Assembly: GCA_020440825.1 (NCBI GenBank)
Contig: JAGRNJ010000027.1
Location: 1-39,681, forward strand
DNA: 39,681 nucleotides
Direction of reading: 5' to 3'
From: Leptospiraceae bacterium
GTDB taxonomy: Bacteria; Spirochaetota; Leptospiria; Turneriellales; Turneriellaceae
Part shown: positions 26,983 through 34,715 of the stretch, piece by piece
Position numbering within the stretch: position 1 is the stretch's first letter
How the letters are laid out: every line of letters starts with the position of its first letter
Translations under genes and position numbers: made by a program
Notes under the pieces: generated by a model
What the model was told of the DNA's origin: nothing
Seen by the model: the letters and a program-made list of their open reading frames with translations, nothing else
The model's database searches: none

Positions 26983-27011
26983 TTGACGTAACCAATCGTA
27001 CTCAATACTAC
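26983..27011 (+). promoter_or_regulatory. Promoter-like element before the LysM protein gene
   Basis: TTGACG (26983-26988) and TACTAC (27006-27011) stand 17 nt apart, and the ATG at 27021 comes 9 nt after the -10. Transcription would begin about 27018, giving an almost leaderless mRNA. A strong Shine-Dalgarno sequence (AAGGAGGT, 26967-26974) lies upstream of this promoter and serves no standard start in this gene's frame; eight bases after it TTG ACG TAA would form a two-codon reading frame. The rest of 26841-26970 holds no gene that I can see. Confidence 0.4.
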
Positions 27012-27020
27012 AAATATATT

Positions 27021-27908
27021 ATGGAAAAATTCAGAAATAAACTCATCAAAGCTTATGAAGAAACCCCGATTGCTGATCTGCCGGCCAGCCCGGTGCACGC
27101 TTTACAGGGTGTAAGTCAAAAAGATGAAGATTTACTGATTAAATCGTTTAACGTAAAGACAATCGCAGACCTGGCCCGGCTAAAGTATGCAGATTGGGCA
27201 CTTGAAATTATAGAATGGGCACAGGAAAATCCTGAAGAGCTACCGGATATCTATACAGATAAACTGATCAAAACTTACGAGAAGAAAAAAGGAAAGCTGC
27301 TGCTCAAAGCACCGGCATACGCCCTGCAGGGATTAAGCAAGCCTGACGCTGAACGACTGAAAAAGGCATTCAATGTAAAAACCATAGCAGATCTTGCAAA
27401 TCTGAAATATATCCAATGGGCTAGAGAAATTTGCCTCGAAGCTCAAAAGCCGGCACCGCTCACCAATGAACCCGAAAAACCTGGAAAGGGTTTACCCTGG
27501 TTCTGGATCATATTGATCTTACTGCTGATTATTCTGGGCTGGTATATTTACACCCGACGACATGAATTCATGCAACCGAGAGATCCCGGTGTACCTCAAG
27601 AAACACAACTGGAGTCAACAGGCAACAAACCCGAATTAAAAAACCCGATTATTGATAATGTAGAAGAATCTGAAGCCGAACCGGCCCCCGTAGAACAAAC
27701 GACCTCTACTAAAAATGAAACGGGCAGCGCACCAGGCTCTGAAAATGAGTATGTTGTTAAAGGTGGCGACACATTGGCTTCAATTAGCGATAATCTTCTG
27801 GGTTCTTTTAAGCATTCAAGCCGGCTCTATGAGCTCAATAAAGATGTGATAAAAAATCCGAATATAATTTTTCCCGGGCAAAAACTGAAACTGCCTGCGA
27901 AAGAATAG
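27021..27908 (+). CDS. Duplicated HhH-like cytoplasmic modules, TM helix and periplasmic LysM domain
   Basis: A 295-residue single-pass membrane protein. Two copies of a roughly 74-residue unit fill the N-terminal half: 'HALQGVSQKDEDLLIKSFNV' (about residues 26-45) continuing KTIADLARLKYADWA, and 'YALQGLSKPDAERLKKAFNV' (about 100-119) continuing KTIADLANLKYIQWA. The pattern L-x-G-V/L-S-x-x-D-x-x-x-L-K-x-x-F-N-V-K-T-I-A-D-L-A resembles helix-hairpin-helix modules. A membrane helix (about 159-177) and a Glu/Thr/Pro-rich linker lead to a C-terminal LysM domain (about 243-292, 'EYVVKGGDTLASI' to 'FPGQKLKLP'). With no signal peptide, the repeats should be cytoplasmic and LysM periplasmic, linking a cytoplasmic partner to peptidoglycan. 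The partner is unknown. Confidence 0.75.
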   Translation: MEKFRNKLIKAYEETPIADLPASPVHALQGVSQKDEDLLIKSFNVKTIADLARLKYADWALEIIEWAQENPEELPDIYTDKLIKTYEKKKGKLLLKAPAYALQGLSKPDAERLKKAFNVKTIADLANLKYIQWAREICLEAQKPAPLTNEPEKPGKGLPWFWIILILLLIILGWYIYTRRHEFMQPRDPGVPQETQLESTGNKPELKNPIIDNVEESEAEPAPVEQTTSTKNETGSAPGSENEYVVKGGDTLASISDNLLGSFKHSSRLYELNKDVIKNPNIIFPGQKLKLPAKE

Positions 27909-27949
27909 ACTTCTTTGTAGAAGCTTTTGATAAACGCTGGTGGTGAACT

Positions 27950-27981
27950 GCTCGCGGTTTTAAAAAAATCTTAAAACGAGC
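27950..27981. other. Bulged hairpin between convergent genes
   Basis: GCTCG (27950-27954) pairs with CGAGC (27977-27981) and TTTTAA with TTAAAA inside it, leaving a 3-nt bulge. It lies between the convergent LysM and SpoIIE-phosphatase genes. Neither strand has a following T-run, so it is not a standard terminator; it may still act in 3'-end formation or stability. The rest of the 120-bp gap shows nothing more. Confidence 0.25.
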
Positions 27982-28028
27982 CCGACAAAGGTAGATTTGT
28001 GAATCTTGCAGCTATAGAATTTAGTCTT

Positions 28029-29858
28029 TTACTGCACAATGCGCTGTAGCGCTTTTTGAAAGCGCTGGTTTCCCGGGGCAAGGTTCACTGCAGTCTCAAG
28101 ACAATGCAATGCCTCTTTGCGATCGAGGCTCTGCAAAGCCAGACCAGTTATATACCAGGCTCTCGCAGATCGCTTGCGCAGCGAAACTGCAGCACGGGCA
28201 AATCCTGTTGCCATGCGTTTATCACCGGTATTATAAGCTGAGACCGCTGCCATAAGATTGGCATCAAAATGATCGGGATGATGATGCAATATTTCTTTTA
28301 ACAATTTGATGGCACTCTCAAATTTCTTCTGTCGATAGTAAGACTTGGCCAATAGAAGCTTTGCTGGTTCTTCATCGGGAAATTTTTGAACCAGATCAGA
28401 TAACATCTCAACAGATTTTTCATACTGTTGAGCGTCGAATATTTTTTCAGCGGCAGTAAACTTTTCCCGAAAATCAGCATATTCTCTCAACCGTTCAACT
28501 ACCATTATGGTAATATCATCTGTCGCCTCTGTCCCGGCTGTGAACTCCTTCAGGTTGTTGACAATCAATTCAGTCAGCTCTCTGCCCGACCTGTCTCTAT
28601 ATTCAACCAGCAGCTCGTGCAGACGGTCTTCTGAAAATTCAGTGCCTGCAACATCCCGCGCTTCTACAATACCATCGGTCAAGAGAATCAGTTTATCACC
28701 ATATTCGAGAAGATCATTCTTTTCTTCATATACTGAAGCCTGGCCGGGTACAGCTCCTATGAACAGGCCACCAGTATCGAGAGATCGCAACGAACCGTCA
28801 CGAGAGAGAACAATTGCTTTCTGGTGAGATGCATTTGCATAGACAAATTCACCATTTTTACTGAGCCGTACAAAAAATGCAGTCAGGTAATCTGCACCGG
28901 GCACATTGTTACAAATCTGTTCATTCACTCTATGAAACAGGTCTGTCAATTTTACTGACTCGCGGCCGTTTTCCTGAAACGAAATTTTGGCCATGGTAGT
29001 TACCAGGGCGGATGGAATGCCATGCCCTGAAACATCGGCCATCAGGATTCCCAGCGTGTCAGACGGCATTGGTATCAGATCATAAAAATCTCCTGAAACT
29101 CTGGCCATTGGTGCCCAGTATGCTGAAAATTCAAATCCGTGCCAGGTTCTCTTTAATCCCGGTAAGATTCCCTTTTGAATTTCAGAGGCCATTTCCAGTT
29201 CGACATTGATCTGTTTATGGGTGCGGGATAATTCATCATTAGCGATTTCAATTTCTCGACGAGCTTTGAAGGCCGAAAACCGTATTCGATCTATAAAGTA
29301 GCTGAAGACTACCGAAACCAGTACCGCAATTCCGAGATTCTGGAATGAATAATCTGCCTGATTTCCCAGTTCCGGCTTAAAATAAAGCAGACCAAGCATA
29401 AACACAATAATACTACCGAAATTAAATAAAAGTATTATGATAAATCTAGTCGGTATCAGCACAGAAATTAATAGTACAAGCATATATCCAGACATATATG
29501 CTGCATCATTAGCCAGTCTTGCAGTAATTATCGGGGTTACCAGAGCGACATAGCCATAGGTAAGATACAGTAATCCCAGACCACGGCCACAGGTTGCTTT
29601 GAATAACGATAATACAAAGACCACGAACCCGGTTACCGAAAGTCCCAGCCGCAAATATAAAAGTTCAGGCACATCAGGATGTAAACGTGGGTCAAGATCA
29701 AGGGCGAAGCCCAGCCACGCAACCATCGCCAGCAAACCAACCCATTTTTGCATGGGTTGCACAGCCTGGTTAAGCTCTGCAATGTATTCCGGTAAATGTG
29801 CTTTACGTTCGGCATTTTCTACTCGAATATTCTGCCAGATGCGTTGAAAAATATTCAT
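28029..29858 (-). CDS. Membrane SpoIIE/RsbU-type phosphatase with C-terminal TPRs
   Basis: A 609-residue protein. About six membrane helices occupy residues 38-195 and end in a coiled coil ('AFKARREIEIANDELSRTHK'). A SpoIIE-type PP2C domain (about 220-455) keeps the metal-binding residues in 'VSGDFYDLIP', 'MADVSGHGIPSALV', 'LLTDGIVEARD' and 'EATDDITIMV'. TPR-like repeats close the protein (about 468-605: 'AAEKIFDAQQYEKSVEMLSD', 'LAKSYYRQKKFESAIKLLKE' and two more). The enzyme should dephosphorylate a Ser/Thr phosphoprotein, probably an anti-anti-sigma factor; the TPRs could choose the partner. No STAS or kinase gene lies nearby. This is the second such phosphatase in 9 kb. Confidence 0.87.
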   Translation of the reverse strand: MNIFQRIWQNIRVENAERKAHLPEYIAELNQAVQPMQKWVGLLAMVAWLGFALDLDPRLHPDVPELLYLRLGLSVTGFVVFVLSLFKATCGRGLGLLYLTYGYVALVTPIITARLANDAAYMSGYMLVLLISVLIPTRFIIILLFNFGSIIVFMLGLLYFKPELGNQADYSFQNLGIAVLVSVVFSYFIDRIRFSAFKARREIEIANDELSRTHKQINVELEMASEIQKGILPGLKRTWHGFEFSAYWAPMARVSGDFYDLIPMPSDTLGILMADVSGHGIPSALVTTMAKISFQENGRESVKLTDLFHRVNEQICNNVPGADYLTAFFVRLSKNGEFVYANASHQKAIVLSRDGSLRSLDTGGLFIGAVPGQASVYEEKNDLLEYGDKLILLTDGIVEARDVAGTEFSEDRLHELLVEYRDRSGRELTELIVNNLKEFTAGTEATDDITIMVVERLREYADFREKFTAAEKIFDAQQYEKSVEMLSDLVQKFPDEEPAKLLLAKSYYRQKKFESAIKLLKEILHHHPDHFDANLMAAVSAYNTGDKRMATGFARAAVSLRKRSARAWYITGLALQSLDRKEALHCLETAVNLAPGNQRFQKALQRIVQ

Positions 29859-29942
29859 ACAGAATTTTTCACGAAAAACATTAGATACCTTTCAGATTTC
29901 ATGACGCCCTGCAATTTTGCATGAGACACCGAATTTGTAAAT

Positions 29943-29969
29943 AAAAAACCGCTCATTGCTGAACGGTTT
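29943..29969 (-). terminator. Rho-independent terminator of hppA
   Basis: On the minus strand AACCGTTC, loop AGCAAT and GAGCGGTT form an 8-bp stem with one G-U pair, and the 3' arm merges into a T6 run (29948-29943). It lies about 30 nt after the hppA stop, in the right orientation to end the hppA transcript. Confidence 0.78.
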
Positions 29970-29997
29970 CTATAAATGGTAGTCTTTGAAAGTGCGA

Positions 29998-32256
29998 CTA
30001 GTTCAGCATGGCACGTAGAGCCATATGAGCTTTCGTCAAATACAGACCAAAAACCAGACCCACCATACTCATCAGCTTGATGAGAATATTGATAGAAGGG
30101 CCAGAAGTATCTTTAAACGGATCGCCCACTGTGTCACCGGTTACTGCAGCTTTATGGGCTTCAGAACCTTTACCACCGAGGTTACCTCGTTCAATATATT
30201 TTTTAGCATTGTCCCAGGCACCACCAGCATTGGCCATCATGATCGCCATTGCAAAACCGCTCACAAGTGCACCACCAAGCATTGCCAGCAATGCGGCGGG
30301 TCCCAGGAAAATACCGACCAGAATTGGGCTTATCAACGCTAGTAGTGTTGGTGCAACCATTTGTTTGAGAGCACCGTCCGTTGAAATCGCAACACAACGC
30401 TGGTAATCTGGTTTACCAGTACCTTCCATAATGCCTTTGATTTCTTTAAACTGGCGGCGAACTTCCTGAACCATAGACATTGCTGCCCGGCCAACTGCTT
30501 CCATGGTCAACGCACTAAAGAAAAATGGAACCATTGCCCCGATGAAAAGACCCGAAAGTATCAGAGGGTCAGTCAGCTCGAACTGCAGAATATTGGCTAC
30601 AGCAGTTCCATCCGCCCCCATGAAATTTGTTTTGATATTGTCTGAATATGCTGCGAGCAGAGTCAACGCCGTCAGTGCTGCAGAGCCGATAGCAAAACCT
30701 TTTCCTGTTGCCGCTGTTGTATTGCCCAATGCATCGAGTGCATCTGTTCTTTCCCGAACATGGGGCTCGAGATTCGCCATCTCTGCCACACCACCAGCAT
30801 TATCAGCAACCGGACCATACGCATCTGTAGACAATGTGATACCCAGAGTTGAAAGCATACCGACAGCTGCCATACCTATACCAAACAGACCCAAGGCAGC
30901 ATTCCCTGCCCCGCCAGCTGCAAAATAAGCAACGATAGTTGCAATCACAATGGTGATTACCGGTATCATGGTTGAACGCATACCCAAAGCAAGGCCAGAA
31001 ATAATTACGGTTGCAGGCCCGGTCTCAGAGCTGTTGGCAACCCCAATTGTCGGTTTATATGTATCTGAAGTATAATACTCTGTAAAATACCCAATTACGT
31101 TTCCTGCAATCAAACCTGCAATAACTGCCCAGAATATTCCCATCCCGAGACCCAGCAGATTGTTGAGAAGTAAAAAGGCCAGCAAAATTACGAATGCTGA
31201 GGCAAAGTAAATACCAATTCGAAGAGACCATAACAGGTTTTCCTGTGAAGCACCTTCTTTGGTACGCACCAGAAAGGTTCCTATTAAAGAAGCAAAAATA
31301 CCAGCGCCAGCCAATGCAAGAGGGGCAATAGCCGCTGCCAGCAGTAACTCTGGTTGTGCCTTGAAAGCTGCTGCAGCCAGGGCAATGGTTGCAACAATTG
31401 AACCAACATATGATTCGAAAAGGTCGGCACCCATGCCTGCAACGTCGCCAACATTGTCGCCAACGTTATCTGCAATCGTCGCCGGGTTACGCGGATCATC
31501 TTCTGGAATTCCCGCTTCTACTTTACCAACAAGGTCAGCACCGACGTCTGCAGCTTTGGTATAAATACCGCCGCCAATACGGGCAAATAGAGCAACCGAT
31601 GAGGCACCCATTCCGAAAGTAAACAGTACATTGCCGAGTTCATTCCAGAGCTGCGCTTCTGTCATGTTGCCGGCTGCTACCATACCCATACCGGTTGCAA
31701 ACAGAATATTGTACCAGATTGCGACGAGCAGCAGACCAAGGCCAACCACTGTCATACCCATGATACTGCCCGATGAGAAGGCAACCCTGAGCCCGGTATT
31801 GAGTGAATCCCGTGCTGCCCATGCAGTACGTGCATTGGCCCGAGTTGCGATTTTCATGCCGATAAAACCGGCTAAAGCCGAAACAAATGCCCCGGTAATG
31901 AATGAAACTGGAGCATACCAGCCAAATTTCAGATTTTTATCTGTGCCGTACAGATAAGACAAGGCTGCGGCAACAACAATCACAAATACTGTGATCCATT
32001 TGTACTGACGGTTTAAAAAGGCGTCAGCCCCTTCCCGAATAGCAGAAGCAATACGAATAGTGTTTTCATTGCCTTCTGATTTTTTTAATAAGCCAACTGC
32101 CAGTATAGCCGCGAAAATAATCGCAACAATACCGCCTGCATAAGCAATATAAATATAGTTGCCTGCGGCAACGTGGGATGTATCTTGCGCGAATACCGAA
32201 CTTCCCAATGCGGAAAGCAGTAAAACGCCCAATCCCGAACCAATAGATCGAATCAT
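29998..32256 (-). CDS. hppA: Membrane-bound pyrophosphatase, K+-dependent type
   Basis: An integral-membrane pyrophosphatase coupling PPi hydrolysis to ion pumping. The protein (752 residues from ATG 32256, preceded by AGGAGA) has about sixteen membrane helices. Its pyrophosphate-binding motifs are '[20 protein letters not shown]' with '[19 protein letters not shown]', '[17 protein letters not shown]', and '[20 protein letters not shown]'. The stretch '[20 protein letters not shown]' has Ala where K+-independent enzymes have Lys, so it belongs to the K+-requiring class. '[10 protein letters not shown]' places the pump Glu where it stands in both Na+-pumping and some H+-pumping members, so ion choice is open. 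It is transcribed 59 nt after the response regulator gene and ends at a clear terminator. Confidence 0.95.
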   Translation of the reverse strand: MIRSIGSGLGVLLLSALGSSVFAQDTSHVAAGNYIYIAYAGGIVAIIFAAILAVGLLKKSEGNENTIRIASAIREGADAFLNRQYKWITVFVIVVAAALSYLYGTDKNLKFGWYAPVSFITGAFVSALAGFIGMKIATRANARTAWAARDSLNTGLRVAFSSGSIMGMTVVGLGLLLVAIWYNILFATGMGMVAAGNMTEAQLWNELGNVLFTFGMGASSVALFARIGGGIYTKAADVGADLVGKVEAGIPEDDPRNPATIADNVGDNVGDVAGMGADLFESYVGSIVATIALAAAAFKAQPELLLAAAIAPLALAGAGIFASLIGTFLVRTKEGASQENLLWSLRIGIYFASAFVILLAFLLLNNLLGLGMGIFWAVIAGLIAGNVIGYFTEYYTSDTYKPTIGVANSSETGPATVIISGLALGMRSTMIPVITIVIATIVAYFAAGGAGNAALGLFGIGMAAVGMLSTLGITLSTDAYGPVADNAGGVAEMANLEPHVRERTDALDALGNTTAATGKGFAIGSAALTALTLLAAYSDNIKTNFMGADGTAVANILQFELTDPLILSGLFIGAMVPFFFSALTMEAVGRAAMSMVQEVRRQFKEIKGIMEGTGKPDYQRCVAISTDGALKQMVAPTLLALISPILVGIFLGPAALLAMLGGALVSGFAMAIMMANAGGAWDNAKKYIERGNLGGKGSEAHKAAVTGDTVGDPFKDTSGPSINILIKLMSMVGLVFGLYLTKAHMALRAMLN

Positions 32257-32315
32257 GGAGTCTCCTGTGTTTCTTGTTTTTAAGACGGACGAAATTTGCG
32301 GTTTTGCCTGACCGG

Positions 32316-32720
32316 TCAACCTTTTTCGAGAATCATTCGCACTGCGTCGATATTGAGAGGTTTTGTAAAAAAAGCACTCACGAACTCAAACGCTTTCGCA
32401 CGGGCAATATCCTGGGAGTCCTGGGATGAACTGACTACATAGAGTTTCAATTTTTTAAGAATTGAATTATCTTCTGTTTCCCATTTTTCTTTGCATCGTT
32501 CTAAAAACTCCCAGCCATTAAAAACCGGCATATTGAGATCGAGAAAGAGTAAGTCAGGCATTGTTGAACTATCCTGAGAGCCGCAAACTTTATCAAGTGA
32601 ATCCCAGGCCAATTTTCCATTTTTGAATGTAGAGATTTTAACCTCAAGCCCGATTTTCTGAATCTGGGCGGCAAAAATCTTAACAAAAATAAAATCGTCA
32701 TCTATTATCCAGATTGTCAA
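32316..32720 (-). CDS. Single-domain response regulator (CheY-like receiver)
   Basis: A receiver domain without output domain. From the TTG at 32720 the protein is 134 residues: acidic pocket in 'IWIIDDDF' (Asp7-9), phosphoacceptor Asp61 in 'LLFLDLNMPVFNGWEF', the Thr/Ser switch in 'LYVVSSSQDSQD' and Lys in 'AFFTKPLN'. TTG 32720 begins one base after the kinase stop and has AGGA upstream. An ATG at 32780 would overlap the kinase by 59 bp and add 20 residues that do not fit the fold, so I prefer TTG. Coupling with the kinase gene marks them as a cognate pair; the output is a protein contact or a phosphorelay, not DNA binding. Confidence 0.88.
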   Translation of the reverse strand: MTIWIIDDDFIFVKIFAAQIQKIGLEVKISTFKNGKLAWDSLDKVCGSQDSSTMPDLLFLDLNMPVFNGWEFLERCKEKWETEDNSILKKLKLYVVSSSQDSQDIARAKAFEFVSAFFTKPLNIDAVRMILEKG

Positions 32721-32721
32721 T

Positions 32722-34560
32722 TTATTGTCCTGAAGGGAAAAACAGCTTGAACGTTGCCCCCTGTCCTGGCGTAGAGTCAACCTCTATTCGGCCACCGACA
32801 GATTCCATGTGATTTCGGCATAAAAACAGTCCCAGCCCGCGGCTTTCAGGATGATCATGAAAGACCTGATACATGCCAAACATTCGCTCGCCCACGCGTT
32901 CAAGATCAATTCCCTGGCCATTGTCTGCCACATATAACCAGACTCCATCGGCTACATTCTCAGCAGAGATAGTGATTTTCAGTTTTCGGGATGGCTCGCG
33001 ATACTTGATTGCATTTGAAATTAAATTGAGCAGAATACTCTCCATGTATGCAAATATAAAATAAATTGTAAAATTCTCTGGTACACGATTATCAATCTCA
33101 ACACCGATAGAATTGATCATGATCTGCAGCGATTCCATTGTCGAGTTGATCGAGTCATATAAATTTATTTTCTGTACTGCGAGATTGGTTTCTCCCTGAA
33201 TCTTGACAATCATATTCAAATGCTCAAGAGTTGTCATTAGATTTTCAACGGAACTGTTCAGCATCTCGTGATAACTTTGCAATTCACTTTCATTAGTTGG
33301 TTCCGAGAGTAAGTCAGAAATTCCTTTCAGGTTTGCTGCGTGAGAGCGAAGGTTATGGGAAACAATATATGTAAACTCAAGCAGACGCTTATTCTGCATT
33401 GCAACAAGATCAGTTGTCCTTTTCATTTCTTTGAGCTGGCGTTTCTGTTCGGTTGTTTCTGTTATAAAGCCATACCAGATTACACTGCCGTCTTTTTCTC
33501 TTTCTGGAACTGCAGTAACATTCATATGTCGATTCAGGTCATAGGCTAATCGATATTCTACCTGAAACGGGCTTAATGTTTTATACGAATTCATCATCTG
33601 TTCTGTAAAATAATGAAGATCTTCTTCATAGATTGTATCAAATGCAATTTTTGCATCATTCAGGACATCTTTTGCATGAATTTGAATCATCTGTGAAATA
33701 GATGGGCTTACATATAAAAATTCAGAGACATCTTCAGGTTTGAACTTATATGTGTAAAAAATACCCGGGGCAAGCAGAGATAATTTGTATAAGGTCTCCT
33801 GTGCACTGGTGACCTCTTCTTTTGCCAATTTAGTATAGGTAATATCCCTAATAATCATCATTACTTCATGATTGTTGATCTTTACACAACGAAGTTCAAA
33901 ATAGTGCGGATTGCCGTTCTCATCTGGTAAGAAATACTCTGTATGAACATACACCCCGCTGGCAAGTGCCCGCTCAACCGAAGTTTCGGCCAGTTTTGCA
34001 ATATGCTCGGGCATCACTTCACTGACTGTTTTGCCGAGAAAATTCTCTGGCGAAGTATATAGACCAGATTCAAAATTTGTCGAGAAATATTCTTTAAAGA
34101 CCAGTTTTCGATCAAGTATGATGATGAGATCAGGCAGCGCACTCAATACTGCGCTTCCCTTATCCCGTTCGCGGGCCAGTTCAGTTATATCGGTACCAAC
34201 ACACAGAATTCCCAGCAACTCAGATTTTTCATCGAAGAGTGCCGAAAACTCCCAATCTGAAATTGTATATTTTTCAGGAGCTTCGTCTTCTTTTTTCTCC
34301 GGTTTGCGAATTCTAACAGAAACAGGCTGCCCGGGGTTTTCAATTGCTTCTAAAGAGGCTTTACCGCATTTTTCATGGTCTTCAGGGTGAACCGAGTTAC
34401 TGAAATGGGTACCAATAAAATTTTCGGTAATCCAGCTATATCGCCTTGCAAAACATGCATTGACATAACTGTAGTTTCCTGCATGATCAATGACCACCAC
34501 ATAATAATTATTTGAATTTTTCAGATACAGCGGAATGCGATCTGATATAGCAGAAACCAT
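32722..34560 (-). CDS. Soluble triple-PAS sensor histidine kinase
   Basis: A cytoplasmic histidine kinase without membrane segments. Three PAS domains come in order: 'YYVVVIDHAGNYSYVNACFA' onward, then 'LSALPDLIIILDRKLVFKEY' onward, then 'FLYVSPSISQMIQIHAKDVL' onward with 'WYGFITETTEQKR' as PAC end. The HisKA helix has the phosphorylated His in 'FTYIVSHNLRSHAANLKGI'. The HATPase domain has 'LLNLISNAIKYREP' (N box), 'YVADNGQGIDLERVG' (G1) and 'SRGLGLFLCRNHMESVGG' (G2). The start is uncertain: ATG 34560, ATG 34590 or TTG 34596. A promoter with TATAAT at 34587-34582 would put transcription about 34575, so ATG 34560 is preferred. The response regulator follows directly. Confidence 0.92.
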   Translation of the reverse strand: MVSAISDRIPLYLKNSNNYYVVVIDHAGNYSYVNACFARRYSWITENFIGTHFSNSVHPEDHEKCGKASLEAIENPGQPVSVRIRKPEKKEDEAPEKYTISDWEFSALFDEKSELLGILCVGTDITELARERDKGSAVLSALPDLIIILDRKLVFKEYFSTNFESGLYTSPENFLGKTVSEVMPEHIAKLAETSVERALASGVYVHTEYFLPDENGNPHYFELRCVKINNHEVMMIIRDITYTKLAKEEVTSAQETLYKLSLLAPGIFYTYKFKPEDVSEFLYVSPSISQMIQIHAKDVLNDAKIAFDTIYEEDLHYFTEQMMNSYKTLSPFQVEYRLAYDLNRHMNVTAVPEREKDGSVIWYGFITETTEQKRQLKEMKRTTDLVAMQNKRLLEFTYIVSHNLRSHAANLKGISDLLSEPTNESELQSYHEMLNSSVENLMTTLEHLNMIVKIQGETNLAVQKINLYDSINSTMESLQIMINSIGVEIDNRVPENFTIYFIFAYMESILLNLISNAIKYREPSRKLKITISAENVADGVWLYVADNGQGIDLERVGERMFGMYQVFHDHPESRGLGLFLCRNHMESVGGRIEVDSTPGQGATFKLFFPSGQ

Positions 34561-34581
34561 TGTTAAGATAAGACGAAATAG

Positions 34582-34609
34582 ATTATACATTTGCAATTCT
34601 TTTTTACAA
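34582..34609 (-). promoter_or_regulatory. Promoter for the kinase/regulator pair
   Basis: On the minus strand TTGTAA (34609-34604), a 16-nt spacer and a perfect TATAAT (34587-34582) form a good sigma-70-type promoter. Transcription would start near 34575, leaving about 15 nt before the ATG at 34560. The element overlaps the more upstream alternative start codons of the kinase. Confidence 0.5.
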
Positions 34610-34619
34610 GAATCATTAA

Positions 34620-34715
34620 AAAACCCCGTATTTTCAGAAATTGTTTATAATTATTTTTTATTGACATTGCAGAACGATCAGAAAAATCACAAAAAAAGAA
34701 GAATTCCGGGGTTTT
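34620..34715. repeat. Inverted repeat flanking the GH31 gene start
   Basis: AAAACCCCG (34620-34628) is mirrored by CGGGGTTTT (34707-34715), nine perfect base pairs with 78 nt between. The second arm ends exactly at the ATG of the GH31 gene and covers its ribosome-binding region. A TTGACA box (34661-34666) lies between the arms without a good -10. Two operator half-sites, or a leader pairing that hides the start, are both possible. Confidence 0.45.

Noticed and set aside
27908-27928. Terminator after the LysM gene (CTTCT-TTGT-AGAAG then CTTTT)
   Set aside because: The stem is only five mostly A-T pairs with a short T-run; too weak to call.
29998-32256. Assignment of hppA as a Na+ pump
   Set aside because: The Glu position in 'DLFESYVGS' also occurs in H+-pumping subfamilies, so ion specificity cannot be decided from motifs alone.
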